NCBI RefSeq assembly: GCF_963678975.1
Contig: NC_089275.1
Span: 12,369,682-12,433,681, forward strand
Reading direction: 5' to 3'
From: Dysidea avara
Taxonomy: Eukaryota > Porifera > Demospongiae > Dictyoceratida > Dysideidae
Length of the DNA stretch: 64,000 bases
Below, piece after piece: positions 24,460 to 35,945 of the stretch (positions are counted from its first letter, which is position 1; every line of letters starts with the position of its first letter). Under the pieces are notes generated by a model. It did not search any database. It was not told the DNA's origin and worked only from the letters and a program-made list of their open reading frames with translations. The translations under genes were made by a program, and so were the position numbers.

Positions 24460-27140
24460 GGATACAACTGTACAATTTACCTAACTATCACACTATTATA
24501 GAGTCAACTATACACTCAATTTGGTGTCAGTTTGATTAACCTTCACACAGCTAAGTAACCATTTGACAACAATTACTCCAATAGAGCAGACGTGTTAACA
24601 AATTCTAATTGAATGATCACATCCAATAGATGACTATGTATACAAAATGATGGGATCATACATTTCAACCTGTCTTAGTGGTCACCTCCATAGAATAACC
24701 ACCCCTCTTATATAATTAACTCCCTCACCACCAAATTTGTAGTGGCTCCAATTACTGCTTCTAAACTGCTACAACTTACACACCATACCATATAATCCTA
24801 CATCAATTTACTCGCTATAGAATAAGGAATTCAATTATCGAGTTGCTGTTTACACAAGAGCAACCACAAATCCATTATATAACTTTAAAGTGAAAATTTG
24901 GCCTAAGTGAAACCAAACATGAAATTTCACTACTTTACAGGCTAGGACTGTTTATAATAACACACCTGTGTGCCAGCTGAATCATAAAAGTGTTCAGATA
25001 AGTGAATTTGTTTGGATAAACGAAGCCCATTGATTTATATACAGAGCTCTGTTGAATTACTCTAATAGAACATACACCTGTGACAAAATACCCTAATAGA
25101 ACAGTCACCGCTACTGTTCAGATAATTGAGGTCCTACTGTACTCTAATAGAGCAGTCAGGCACTCTAATATAACAGTCACTTAGCTGTAGCGGAAACCCC
25201 TTTTCAAAATTCCTGCATATGCCCCTGTTGCCTCCAATTGTAGCCCAGCATTTATTTCTTAAACTCAAATGACACCACTTGACATATATTTGAGACCTGG
25301 TGTTTATTCAAAAACTTCTGTAGTGATGTTCCCTACCCTTGGGGACCAGGTGTTTATGCAGGAACAGCCATACATCAGTATATACATACATGTATGGCAA
25401 TTTGGTACACGTACACACTGTCCTGGATCATGTACTGCTATTGCTATCCAATGAATTAACACTTTAAACTAAATAGCTATGTACTAACAGGAGCTCATAA
25501 GTGCTGCAAGGTGCCTTTGGTGCTTATAAGCTCCTGGTGCTAAAATGCACACAGCAGTAGGATGTTATAGGCCACTTTGTGAGAAGCCATCGCCGCAACA
25601 ACTTGATTTCAAATTGTGTGCAATTGAAAATATAGGAGTCCATGACTGCAGTCTAGCAGTAAAACCTCAGTAGGCTGAACTCCTGAGGACTGCCTGTTGT
25701 TCAAATGTATGTATATCTGACATTGCAAGTAAAATTGTTGTATGCTATTAGAATGCCACCAAAATGCTCTAATAGAACAATCATTTTGACATGAGTGTAA
25801 CCATAGATAACAGACACTCCATACTGGATTGAAAACTTCTAAGCTCCACCTAATCTATCCATGCTTCACACCCCTTATACTGTACACAGTACCAGGAATA
25901 GATTTTATAAACACACGTTTTGCTTACTGGTGAATAAAAAATGTAAGATTGGCTTATTCATAGTAGGTGTACTGATGTACAGTAGCTAGAAGTTTAGCAA
26001 ACACGAAAGATTGATATGAGAGGTGGGAATTGTGTACTTGACTAAACTGGAGCAAATATACCATGAAACACATACCAGTACATGTAGCGATAAACACCAG
26101 CCTTAACCTACTTTTGTTTGCCTCGCTGTTTTCACAAACATGTGCAAATACCATTTATACAGAAGGTGCCTATACCAGTAGAAGGCCAATTGCCACCAAA
26201 GAAACAATCTACTAAACACAGTAGCTAAAGCAATCAAGGCAGCAAGCCAGCATCTTCAAATGAAAAAAAAGTGTTTCAAAACTTCAGGCATAAAACACAG
26301 ATAGACAAGTAGTTTTGCATAGGCACTAACATGTGCTTCCAATCCAGGTAGGGGTGTCTATTATCTACGATAATGGCAAATACATAGTAACATAAATGGG
26401 TGATTAGAAGTTGTAGTTACCAGAACAATAATACATATATGTGACCAAATCTGTGAAAACCCAACACAATCGTCCATATTTTGAAGCTCTTGTTTGTTAA
26501 CTATTCATATTCTACTGTGCTTAGCCAATTGTACCCCTCTGGCCAAGTTTCAGCCTCATATGCCAATAGCTTTCAGAGTTACAGCCCTCAAAGTAGTAAC
26601 AACAGAAAGATCGACTTGTACAGCAAGTATAGGGAAAATAATTTACAGGCGCTTACTGAAACAGTTGCAACTTACAAACAAACAGAATGATGTACGGAGT
26701 TGAACTTTGCACCATCGCGTTTGCCATGAGTAGGGGAATCGATTACTGGGTAAGTTTTTCCTGTTATCACCTTTCTTCACTGCATATGTACAAAAGTGAA
26801 ATTTGTGAATAAAGATCGATCGCATACGATTGTTTTGATGTGACATAAACAAATTCCCATAACTTGCATGTCCTTGGGCCTACTGCAATGAAACAACAAT
26901 TTTCTAACTCCTCTTGAGCAGGCAGATAAGATGATATCCAGGTTTTCATTGTTAGTCCCTTCCTTCACTAAGAAAAAGGTGTTCAAAAATTTATGGAATT
27001 TTTTCAATAATATATTTCACCCATTGTATTCAATGCTTTATGCTGTAACGTTAGACTTATGCAATTGTGTTGGGTTTTCGTAGATCTGGTCACATATGGC
27101 AACTTATGTGGAACACAGGTAAAAACTACATACTCCTCAT
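24460..27140. other. Last intron of the truncated FDPS copy
   Basis: Contains MITE relics with the recurrent TCTAATAGAACAGTCA motif (25055-25180, 25760-25785). Stretches about 24740-25215 and 25300-25790 are absent or replaced in unit 2. The R3 element (26440-27094) is listed separately. Confidence 0.5.
26440..27094 (+). mobile_element. TIR element R3 (TGTGACC ends), copy 1
   Basis: Starts TGTGACCAAATCTGTGAAAA and ends with the inverted form (TAGATCTGGTCACA); about 30 bp of terminal inverted repeat includes CCCAACACAAT. About 650 bp, no transposase frame seen. Orthologous copy at 51040-51671; independent reverse copy at 60541-61165. Confidence 0.75.
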
Positions 27141-27339
27141 TAACTGATCTCACCTCTAATATTGCTCTTTGTTCATCACTGGCTCTCTTCAATGCTTGTA
27201 CTATCAACCAGGTACACTTGTTACCCTGAATGTCTTTACCAACCTTGCCGACAGTGATTGGGTCTCCAAAACAATCTATAAAATCATCCTACAGTAGTGC
27301 AACATGTAAGAGTTGTACCCAGTACGTGATTAGTTAATT

Positions 27340-27369
27340 TGTACACCACACACACGCACGCAAGCACGC

Positions 27370-27431
<62 letters not shown>
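27340..27431. repeat. (CA)n microsatellite
   Basis: Long CA tract with a few GCAC units. The adjacent inverted-repeat element inserted at its right edge. Much shorter at the matching place in unit 2 (about 51930-51960). Confidence 0.9.
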
Positions 27432-27434
<3 letters not shown>

Positions 27435-27994
27435 GGCTGGGACGAAGCTTCAAATGTTTCGTGGGTCGAAGATTAAGTAAACTTCGAATTATAAAAGTAT
27501 CCTTCGAAGCTTCGTAATGCACTCATAGTCTACGAAAGAATTACAAATAAATGTCGTTATTCCTCTTGCAGCTGTTTATTCCTCTTGTGTGATTAATGTT
27601 CACCTCTTCGCAATCAATCTTCATGTGCCATGCCCACTTTTAAACCATCTCAGTTCAGCTTGCTACCATAGTTGCAGCTTTAAAACACCTTATAAAGTGA
27701 TAGATAATGCATGGAAAACGTTCTTTTACCATTAGTTGGTGTTTACCTGTGCATGATTGTAGTACAGCAGACACGCCCATTTGCAATTGATCGATCGTGT
27801 CATTCAGTACTGCTGCTATGCACTTTCCAAATGCTTACAAACTTAATAAATAGGTTTAGAAAGAGAAAACTTAAGAAGGATATGCATAAACACAAGAAAA
27901 CCTGTAACTTGAAAGCTAACCCTGAAGCTTCAAATGTTCGAACATTTTATTAGCGAATGTTTGAAGGTAAATTTGAATATTCGTCCCAGCCCTA
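27432..27994. mobile_element. hAT-like non-autonomous element, private to unit 1
   Basis: Ends are TAGGGCTGGGACGAA and TTCGTCCCAGCCCTA, perfectly inverted. The flanks are compatible with an 8-bp target duplication (ACACACAC), though they lie in a CA tract. Absent from unit 2. An 80-codon open frame inside (27711-27953) is not transposase-like. Confidence 0.8.
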
Positions 27995-29139
27995 ACACAC
28001 ACACATACAAACACACACTACCGCATATGCAGTAAGTGCACACACAAACAACCATGACAACAAATGCGCTACCTTACCTGGTTTTGGTAATATTCCCCGA
28101 TTTCCAATAGAATAGACAATGCTCCCTCATTGGCAGCTTTATCATTTATACCAGCCTATGGTAGGATAACAACAATGAATGAGCAAAATGGAATATTCTA
28201 CAGTAGGTACATGTAAAAACCATAAAAAGACTTTACTCCTCTTCATTTGCACATACAGTGGAACCTGTCTAAGCCGGTGTCACCTTTGGGGCTGACCTTA
28301 CTAGGCTAGTGGCTGCCGGCTGGTGGATTAGTGTATAAACTTCTCACTTGGGTATTTAAAGTTGGTCTTTTTAGAGAGGCGGTCTTTCTATGCAGGTGAC
28401 TGCTAAGACTGTATAACATTCACATACCATGCAAAATGCAGCTGCCACTGGAAAGTAGAAAGAGAAATATCCAGTCTTGTACTTCACAATACTCTTTAGC
28501 CTGTCATGAACAAATACATGGAGTTGACTGGTATATGTGACTGGACCTGTGAAAGGGATTTCCACACACATCCAAAGAAACCATAACGTTCAAAATAACA
28601 TATACAAATCTGAAATTTTTTCATCCGTCACACTTTGCTGGTTCTCATTACCAATCAAATTTAAGTTAATAGCATTGTTTAAAGTTGTGTATGTATGATC
28701 ATATGATCCAAAGTAGGTAAATTTGATGTCTGTGAAAGATCCCTTTTCACAAATAGAGTCATGCTTGATTACCTTTCCTCTGTAAACTGACTAAGGTCAG
28801 TGATCTTCTGTGAGAATAGTACATCCATTATCTCCCCTATATCTGTATATTCTACAATCTAAAATGCAAATCCAACAGTAACAGAACAACAGAAAGTAGC
28901 AGACATGTATTGTAGCAGACAGTTGACCATCCTAACACCAGTGACTGTTCAATTAGAGTATTTACACAACGGGCATATGATACAGAATTTTGGCAGGAGA
29001 AATTCTTCACATAACTCTGGCAGGCAATAATTATGGTGAATGCTTGTGTCATACTGCATTCTCTCTGTTTAGTTTGCTAGAAAGTGGACAAGAAAATTTT
29101 GGCGAATTGAAAGTTTGCCAAAATTTCTCCCTCCTAGTA

Positions 29140-29690
29140 TCATACAGTATTATAGTACTGTATAGTAGGGACCACAAAGGAGTAGGCATGGCCCACGAAA
29201 TAGCATCACCCAAAAAACCACCTTCAACTTTCCCTGATGACAATGAGGCAGTATTGGTTAGGTAAAACCAAGCTGAAACAAGCTTTCAGATTGACCCAAA
29301 ATGCTTTCAACAAATTGCTACAGTTTTTTCTTTTTAGAATTATTTAATGGAATTTTCTACTTACTGACTGACTGATGCCTTCAGACAAGCATAACTTGAT
29401 AACGGCTAAGGCTACAGGCTTGATTTTTTCACTGCTCGACGTCGCTTCGGCCCGAGGGATTCCTCTTGGCATACCGCAGTATGTACAATGCATTCTTCAT
29501 GGACTTACCAGTGTCTTCCTTTGTGTCCCATTGATCATTGCTGACAGTGAAAAGTATCAATTTGGCAGTGGCCTCCCTTCATAACAGAAACTGTTCGTAT
29601 TTTTCATAGTGGCTATTTTGATTGGAGAGGTACTTTTTGAACAGTCGAAATATTGTGTAACAGCTGTCAACAAAGCGTAATGGATACTTC
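29140..29690 (+). repeat. Dispersed repeat R4, unit 1 copy
   Basis: Long repeat with blocks GGAGTAGGCATGGCC, CTGATGCCTTCAGACAAGC, ATAACGGCTAAGGCTAC and CATGGACTTACCAGTGTC. The + strand frame 29375-29584 begins [18 protein letters not shown], and that start recurs in other copies. Orthologue at 53141-53690; others at 9530, 45650-46330 (reverse) and 48760-49400. Class unknown; lies in an FDPS intron. Confidence 0.65.
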
Positions 29691-29959
29691 AATTTTCAGA
29701 CAATGATTGATATAGCTGGGACGTGCGGCTCCATTTCAGATGCTGTATGTGTGGTTATAATACAATTATTTACAAATAAAAAAGTTAACAAACAAGTATA
29801 TACACAAAAAAATTTGGAGTTTTCAACTAGAGTAGGGACCATAGCATGTCGATAACAAGTTGATGTTGTGCTACTGTATGCTACTTCTAAAAACCAGGCA
29901 CTAGTTGCATAGCTGGAAATGTATGCTTCAGTTTTGTAATAATGCAGTTATTGTAATTT

Positions 29960-31200
29960 TGGATTTCATAATAGGTGAATTATTTCATAATTCTCTAATT
30001 ATGTTGCTATGCATTGCTAAGGAAGCGCATTTAGAGCTTTCAACAACTTATTACACACAGAAGTATTTTCTCAACTGGTTATAGTTTATCTACAGTGCTT
30101 TTTTCCCTCAAATTCTCTCTACAAAACCTCAAGGCTACCCTTTATTTTTGTTCATGTACATAGGGACATGTCCCTTTTCGAGTCAAAGAGATACGCACTT
30201 CCTAGTTGCCTAAGAGGTCTGTTACAGTAATTTTCAGTAGTTAGATACAAATGGGAAGGTAGTTCACGAAGTATGTAGAGTCGCTACACCCATTGAAACT
30301 GCCTCAGTGTAAACTATACCTATCCTCACGTTAAATACGAGCTTCATTAATCTTAGTGTTCAATTTAATAGATAGACTGCTTTTTACCACTAAAAGGATT
30401 TACTCACATGGGTACATATGGACAAGTATAGTAAGGCTCAAACGAATAGTGGTTTACTGTATTCGAATATTCGCTCAGCTCTTACGAAATTAGTCGAATA
30501 ATCGGTGTAAGGCTTCATTACAATTCAGTAATTAAGGCGGCCACTACCAAGAGGCCTACAAATAACCACAAACAGCTTAGTGGCTTTGTATGAATAACGT
30601 TAGTAAGAAAGACATACTATGATGCCCATTCTGAAAGGATTATCACAGCGATACTGTGATATAAAGTGATTGTAACAAAGTAGAAGTACCTGGAGTAAGC
30701 CACAAATCCGTACGAAGTCTTGCGCTTACGGTGATTTACCATGGAATTAGCACATCTTCACCAATTAATGGCTGCCTAATTCTATTACTACTCTTCACTT
30801 TATCACCATAGTCCTTTCCTTTTCATTACTTTGTTAGCATCGTCTTCCGCTTCGTTAATTACTGACAGCTAATCACATGTCACCATATAATGATCACGTG
30901 CGAATAATCGTTTGTTAATTTTATTATTCGGCTACAAAGCAAACGAATAGTAATCCGAATATTTGGCTAATCGTTTGAGCCTTAAAGTATAGATAGGTAG
31001 ATAGGTACACACACATTTTTACGAAAACAATTTTAGTAAACCAGGTGTAAAAAGTTGTGGAAACCATAAAAGTGCAGTGTCCATTACTACCCTTTCTCAA
31101 ACTTGAAATGGAACCATACTGTATGTGTCTGTTGTTGACAACTGCTGTTACCACTAATCATCTGGTTGGCTGAAATGTTAACTCTCTTGAGAAAAGATCT
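29960..31200 (+). repeat. Long dispersed repeat R5, unit 1 copy (interrupted)
   Basis: Colinear with 53930-55130, and in diverged form with 61166-61760. Landmarks: TATGTTGCTATGCA, GAAGTATTTTCTCAACTG, GGGACATGTCCC, GATAGGTAGATAG, and AAAAGTTGTGGAAACC. The element at 30432-30984 interrupts this copy. Confidence 0.6.
30432..30984. mobile_element. hAT-like element with 8-bp target duplication, private to unit 1
   Basis: Starts TAAGGCTCAAACGAATAG and ends CGTTTGAGCCTTA. It is flanked by AAGTATAG at 30424-30431 and 30985-30992. Unit 2 has the undisturbed site (ACAAGCATAGATAGG near 54895). Internal TTCG-rich palindromes, no transposase. Confidence 0.9.
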
Positions 31201-31210
31201 ACTTTTGATT

Positions 31211-31658
31211 AGGATTCCACCAATACAAAAAATACCTACCAATCCAATACCGATACTTAGCAGCAAATTTTCACCAATACAGATACCGATAATTGCCTTA
31301 TAATTTACACACCTCTCAAGTTAGCCTGTGTGACTGCTCTATTAGAATTTTTATTGTCCAGTGACTATTCTATTAGAGTAATTCAATCTTTTTCATGCAA
31401 ACATAGTAAGTAGCAGTTGCTCAATGTACAGTATAACAAAGCAATCCCTGTACCTTTCGCTAGAATAATGCTCAACACTATTTCCAGCCTGTTATACCTC
31501 ATGTTTTGTTAGCATAGCATTTATGATGATAGTTATGATGACGATTGGTGCAAGTGGCTATTAATCGGTATCGGAATACCTAAATAACCGATACCGATCG
31601 ATACCAAAGCCCAATATTGGCTCCAATACGATACCAATCCGACTATCGGTGGAACACT
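31211..31658. mobile_element. hAT-like element present in both units
   Basis: Ends AGGATTCCACC and GGTGGAACACT are inverted, with repeated ATACCGATA blocks inside. The flanking direct repeat ACTTTTGATT occurs at 31201-31210 and 31659-31668. The copy in unit 2 is 55143-55620, so insertion predates the duplication. A filler-free version of the site appears reversed near 46715-46760. Confidence 0.8.
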
Positions 31659-32089
31659 ACTTTTGATTTTTAGCTGCTTTTCAGGATCCAGCTCAACTTG
31701 TACATACTATAGTATAATGTACTCGACATTGAAGTTGGTTTTTTTTTGAAATCTGATATGCATTTTGTGTGGGCAAATTTTCTACAATTATAATGAGTCC
31801 ATTATGAATGGACATTACATCCAACCAAAAAACATGCTGGGACATACACCAATTTTGGTCGGAAAATTCCAGATGCCCGATCATTATTTTAAGCACAGTA
31901 TGTGGTGAATCCTGGGGAACACAGCCAAAAGCTAATCTTTTCTGTATTTATATTAAGTAAGTGATGGAAACTGTGCAGGTACTGTGAGATGTGTTTGGGA
32001 ACACAATAAATATATCATACACATGTATAAGTCTTATCCACTATTGCATACATCACAAAAAATGGCAGTAGCAGGTGGTGGTGGTGGAA

Positions 32090-32110
32090 GGGGGGGGGGG
32101 GGGGGGGGGG
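32090..32110 (+). repeat. Poly-G run of 21
   Basis: Twenty-one consecutive G in an FDPS intron; the matching run in unit 2 (56049-56056) has 8. Confidence 0.9.
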
Positions 32111-32183
32111 ACTTTTGAGTATTGGGAGAGATGGTAGTTTGCTATTACAACATTTATAAACTTAAACAAGGGCAAAGGTGAGG

Positions 32184-32539
32184 TACCGTATTTAACCGTT
32201 TAATAGCTGCTCCACAGCCTAGAATTACTGTCATAAGAGCCGCGGCTTGTATCTGAACATACTGTTGCAAGTGTTGACTAGACACATTTGAAGCAGAAAC
32301 CAGGCAAAGGAGTTGTTTTGCCAGGAAATAGCATTTTTGAGAGAAGTTAAAATGAATGACAGTAATGACAGATGATTAAATAGGTCAGTTACTTGTGAAT
32401 CAGTACAAACGCTACGGGCTGCTGCCACACAAGCTCATAGTGGCCGTCCTCAGATAGTAGCCACCTTCACATAGTAGCCACAGGGTTTTGCTTGTTGAAA
32501 GTTATAGTAGCCACGGCTATTAACTGGTCAAATACGGTA
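32184..32539. mobile_element. TIR element R6 (TACCGTATTT ends), unit 1
   Basis: Starts TACCGTATTTAACCGTTTAATAG and ends with the inverted form (CTATTAACTGGTCAAATACGGTA). Related copies: 56130-56486 and a piece at 63755-64000. No coding capacity. Confidence 0.75.
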
Positions 32540-33073
32540 GACATACTTCAGTATATTTGAGCAACAATTATTAATAATTTTGGTCTGGTTTTGCAAGCTC
32601 CCCTTTGCATTGCTACAATATAATTACTAACTATTTTATGGCTCCATGTCTATTAATCCACACAGAAAATGTTCAGTATGATTGCTGGGTGGTTAACTCC
32701 CTACACTATTGCCAAATATGGCATCAAATTTCATAATGGCAGATAAGGCTCATTACACAAGCATGTACACACACTACTCACCATATGGAATAGTTCTATT
32801 AGTTCAATGTAACAAGGATGATGACGAAACTCTGAATTAAGTAGCACATAAGCTGATGAGATTAACCAGAAACTATCATTTACAGCTATCATCCTAATGT
32901 GATCCTGTGAGAGAATAGGCAGTTACACACTGAGTAGCTTAAATATTACATGCATACATACATAGCACTACCAATGCAAAACCTTGTTCTACATACACAC
33001 CGTAGAAATATTCTAAATCCAGAGCACAATACACTACACACACACACACACAAACTACAGGTTTGTGTACATG

Positions 33074-33606
33074 CGCTTGAAGAGTACGGTCGCAAGATTA
33101 AAATTCAAAAAAATTTGGCGGTTCATGACGTTATTTAGAGGAGCGGGTAGCTTAATTCGATAGTGAGCGCAAGCCGTACCTATCCTTTGTCTTATATCTT
33201 AGAATGGCAAATGGATAATCTTCGATTATCCCTTTGCCATTCATTGAATCATAAAATAGACACTTTATATCTATTTTATGATTCAGAATGTAAGAACTGA
33301 TAAGTATTGCATGGCCGCATAAGTCGATTCGTGAGAAGAGGCGGAGCCAAGTAATTTTAAATGATTATTTGGGATTTGTCAGGTCCTTATGGTCTTTATG
33401 GATAGGGGTTATACCCGCTACATTTCTCTCATTGAGAGGTTCGGAGTGGAGAGTTAAATCTTTCTATGAAGGTGGATTTAATAGTAATTAGAAGTTTCCA
33501 GTTCTAATGAATAAAAAGCATGTTCGTACAAATTGCCCGTCAACCCCGAAAACTCGGGGTAAGTCGTAACACAGTAAGGGTATTGGAAAATGTCCTTGGA
33601 TTAAAT
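33074..33606 (+). rRNA. Nuclear insert of mitochondrial small-subunit rRNA (3' part)
   Basis: Conserved small-subunit rRNA blocks occur in the right order: GAGTACGGTCGCAAGATTAA (E. coli ~885 region), AGCTTAATTCGAT (~955), TTGCATGGCCGCATAAG (~1050), CCCGCTACATTT (~1230), ATGAAGGTGGATTTAATAG (~1325), AATTGCCCGTCA (~1400) and AAGTCGTAAC-CAGTAAGG (~1490), ending near TTGGAT. The form is mitochondrial: short and AT-rich, with two hairpins in place of a variable region. It is inserted in an FDPS intron. Unit 2 has the uninterrupted site (near 57015-57025), so this is a nuclear mitochondrial insert of about 930 bp, not a functional rRNA gene. Confidence 0.9.
33203..33284. repeat. Two hairpins inside the mitochondrial rRNA sequence
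   Basis: 33203-33242 folds as AATGGCAAA.../...TTTGCCATT, and 33246-33284 as GAATCATAAAATAGA/TCTATTTTATGATTC with a 9-nt loop. They are joined by ATTCATTGAAT-type junctions. The second is repeated identically at 33782-33820. Confidence 0.85.
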
Positions 33607-34000
33607 AACATAAAATAACAAAATAGATTTAATTTTGTATTCTGAATTCACAAATTGATAATTTAAATTAGCAATTTGTGGATTCAATGAATACAAAAAT
33701 TGACACTTTGTATCAATTTTTGTATTCAGAATGGCAAATTCTATTCTATTCTATAGAATAGAATAGAATTTGCCATTCATTGAATCATAAAATAGACACT
33801 TTATATCTATTTTATGATTCAATGAATACAAAATGGACAATCAAAGATTATCCATTTTGTATTCTGATTTAATAGCAATTAACAGAATCAATTAATACAT
33901 TAATTGATTTTGTTAATTGTTATTAACAAAATTAAGTGAATTTCTTGAATTCACTTAATTTTGCTAATAAATGGGTATTGCATAGCCATTTATTAAATAC
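33607..34000. repeat. Array of palindromes downstream of the mitochondrial rRNA
   Basis: About eight hairpins in a row fill the stretch: near 33644-33687, 33689-33727, 33729-33778 (a perfect 50-nt palindrome), 33782-33820, 33824-33864, about 33871-33924, 33924-33965 and 33965-33995. Several share termini (GAATAC/GTATTC, GAATGGCAAA, GAATCATAAAA). This resembles the hairpin elements reported in intergenic regions of some demosponge mitochondrial genomes. I recognise no tRNA gene among them. Confidence 0.8.
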
Positions 34001-34733
34001 AAAGTACATCCTTCAGCTGCCACAAACACAGTCATGCCTACATAGAGAAACATATTACACTGGATCCCTTGTGCACTACTCAGGTGCCTATGGGTCAGTG
34101 CTAATTCTCAAAGCAGAACTAGTACCCAGTAAGAGGCTGTACTATATTTGTCACAGGTGAAGCCATGGCCACTCATTACATAACATACCTGTTTGTACCA
34201 ACAAAGTTTATTTCTTCTTGTCAAAGACTTGTCCACTATATCATCAGCAACTAAACTAGCTGCTTGTAGCTATAACAAAGTCACCATTATCAAACAACAA
34301 CGTAATGATCATTGTGTGCTTACTATTTCAATACACCATCCCAACGTGAAGGCGAGATGTTTCTCTCTATCAGACAATGTCCCATCACTATAGAGTTGTG
34401 ACAGTGTAGACACCACCATTAAACCTCTAGTCATCTTCCCTATATAGTAGTAGTACTCCTTAATAATACACACCACTGTGTACAGTACATTTGTGTAGAT
34501 CAATGATTCAATAGACTTAGGAGTTCATACATACAAGTTCAACTACTAAGTTTGTGTACAACAATATACAGGCTCACTGCTTGTGGAAGTTAGCAGAAAA
34601 AGGTTTGACAAGCTGACTAAGACAAGGATAACTTGTATTGACAGCCAAGACACTTAAGTGTTCTAATAAATTAGTGCAGTCAAATGCTGTATCTAAGAAT
34701 TACTTACTTGTACACAGTGTAGACTATTTTACT

Positions 34734-35465
34734 AGATTGTATATAATCACTGGACTGGACTAGTGGACTGGACTGGTGGACTCAGTTTTTTTTGTTTGTT
34801 TTTCATTTTAGCACATATTTGGGCAACTGGTTGTAGCTATTGCTACATTGAATGTAAAATATGCAGGTGAATCTGTCTACTTGGCACTGTCTGTTATCTT
34901 AGAATTGTGTGCAATTCTCTCTCTCTTGGCATAATCTGTATTGTATGACTACCATTTGCTTTATCATGAAGTACAAACCATACAGTACATGTGTAGTGTT
35001 GTAGTATCCATGCAAGTTATAGTCATGGAGTCAGCTAAATTAAGTGGAGACAGTTAACTATCTTGCTATTCAATAGCTGATAAAAAGGTTCTATAGTTTT
35101 TGCATGACGGCAATAACAAGTGAAATCACATGCACAAGATTTTAACCAATCAAATTGATCCATTTTGAACTTTAAACTATAATTACCACATGTGACTTCT
35201 GTTTTAGATTTGTTGACATGCAAGAACTATTAGAACCTCGGTACATAGCTGAAGCTGGGCAATGTTGACAAGTCTGGCATGATCACACCTTTCTTTGGTT
35301 TGTGTGTGGGTTTCTTTATGTGTGGGGGAGTGGTCTAACTACATGAGACTAACATACTTTCAACCAGTTGCCCAAATATTTGGTTAAAAAAGGGAAAATA
35401 CCTGAGTCCAATAGTCCAGTCCACCAGTCCAGTCCACTAGTCCAGTCCAGTGATTGTATACAACC
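34734..35465. mobile_element. Foldback element with 8-bp target duplication, private to unit 1
   Basis: Terminal inverted repeats of about 55 bp contain repeated GGACTGGACTAGT/GGTGGACT blocks. The flanking ATTTTACT occurs at 34726-34733 and 35466-35473. Unit 2 has a single undisturbed ATTTTACT near 57750. About 732 bp; the interior shows no transposase. Confidence 0.9.
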
Positions 35466-35945
35466 ATTTTACTATCACTTTAAGGCCAACGTAGGAATTT
35501 GCAACTCAAACCACTATTAATTTTTGAGGTAAAATCATGTACAATATTCAATGCATGACAGGGATGTTCATAGGTTGTCTGTTAACATAAAGAAGTATCT
35601 ATTGTACAGTGGTTACCAATATACAGTACTGTTGGCAATGAGAGTATATGTAACCCAATACAAGTATGCTGCTTCCAAGTTTGAATTCATGTGAAATTGT
35701 ACAAAATCTAATAGATATCAGTATTGCTGCTGTGTCCATGTTGGTATTATAGTCTCATCACACTGTTGTTGAACACCTTGCCATGGTCCCTACAATGGCC
35801 CATTGACTTTTGAAAGTCAGGTATCATATAGTATGTCAGTAGCATCTTTTATGGTATAATTACACACATATGTGGCACATATTATGACATATTTAGTGGC
35901 CGTTGCTAAGAGATAATTATACGACATCATGTTGTGTGTAATTTA

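Larger units (their letters stand above)
24226..34439 (-). pseudogene. 5'-truncated duplicate of farnesyl diphosphate synthase
   Basis: Exons on the minus strand: 34439-34324, 34269-34189, 32904-32782, 28858-28773, 28500-28428, 28155-28078, 27288-27154, 24426-24226. They match exons 3-10 of the complete gene at 48448-62072 with the same borders and no stop or frameshift. FARM (DDIVD) and SARM (DDFID) are present. Exons 1-2 are missing: homology stops at 35940. Against the other copy I count about 9 amino-acid and 7 silent changes over ~296 codons. Three replace residues usual in the family: DDIVDKSLTRR (other copy DDIVDES), GKVGKDIQ (other copy GKVGTDIQ) and YTDIG (other copy YTEIG). An in-frame Met in the intron (34503) could start a shortened protein. 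Most likely a young pseudogene; expression cannot be excluded. Confidence 0.8.
23054..35940. repeat. Segmental duplication, FDPS part, unit 1
   Basis: Colinear with 46344-58222. Both carry FDPS exons 3-10 with their introns; similarity is near-complete over long stretches and interrupted by insertions private to one copy. It ends abruptly after GACATCATGTTGTGTGTA (35940 here, 58222 in unit 2). Beyond that, unit 2 continues into FDPS exon 2 while unit 1 continues into the reverse transcriptase fragment. Confidence 0.9.

Noticed and set aside
27334-27522. Minus-strand frame rich in Cys-Val
   Set aside because: Product of the (CA)n tract and the end of a transposon.
33074-33606. A functional nuclear rRNA gene or bacterial 16S
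   Set aside because: Partial, AT-rich and hairpin-filled mitochondrial form inside an intron, with an empty site in the sister copy.
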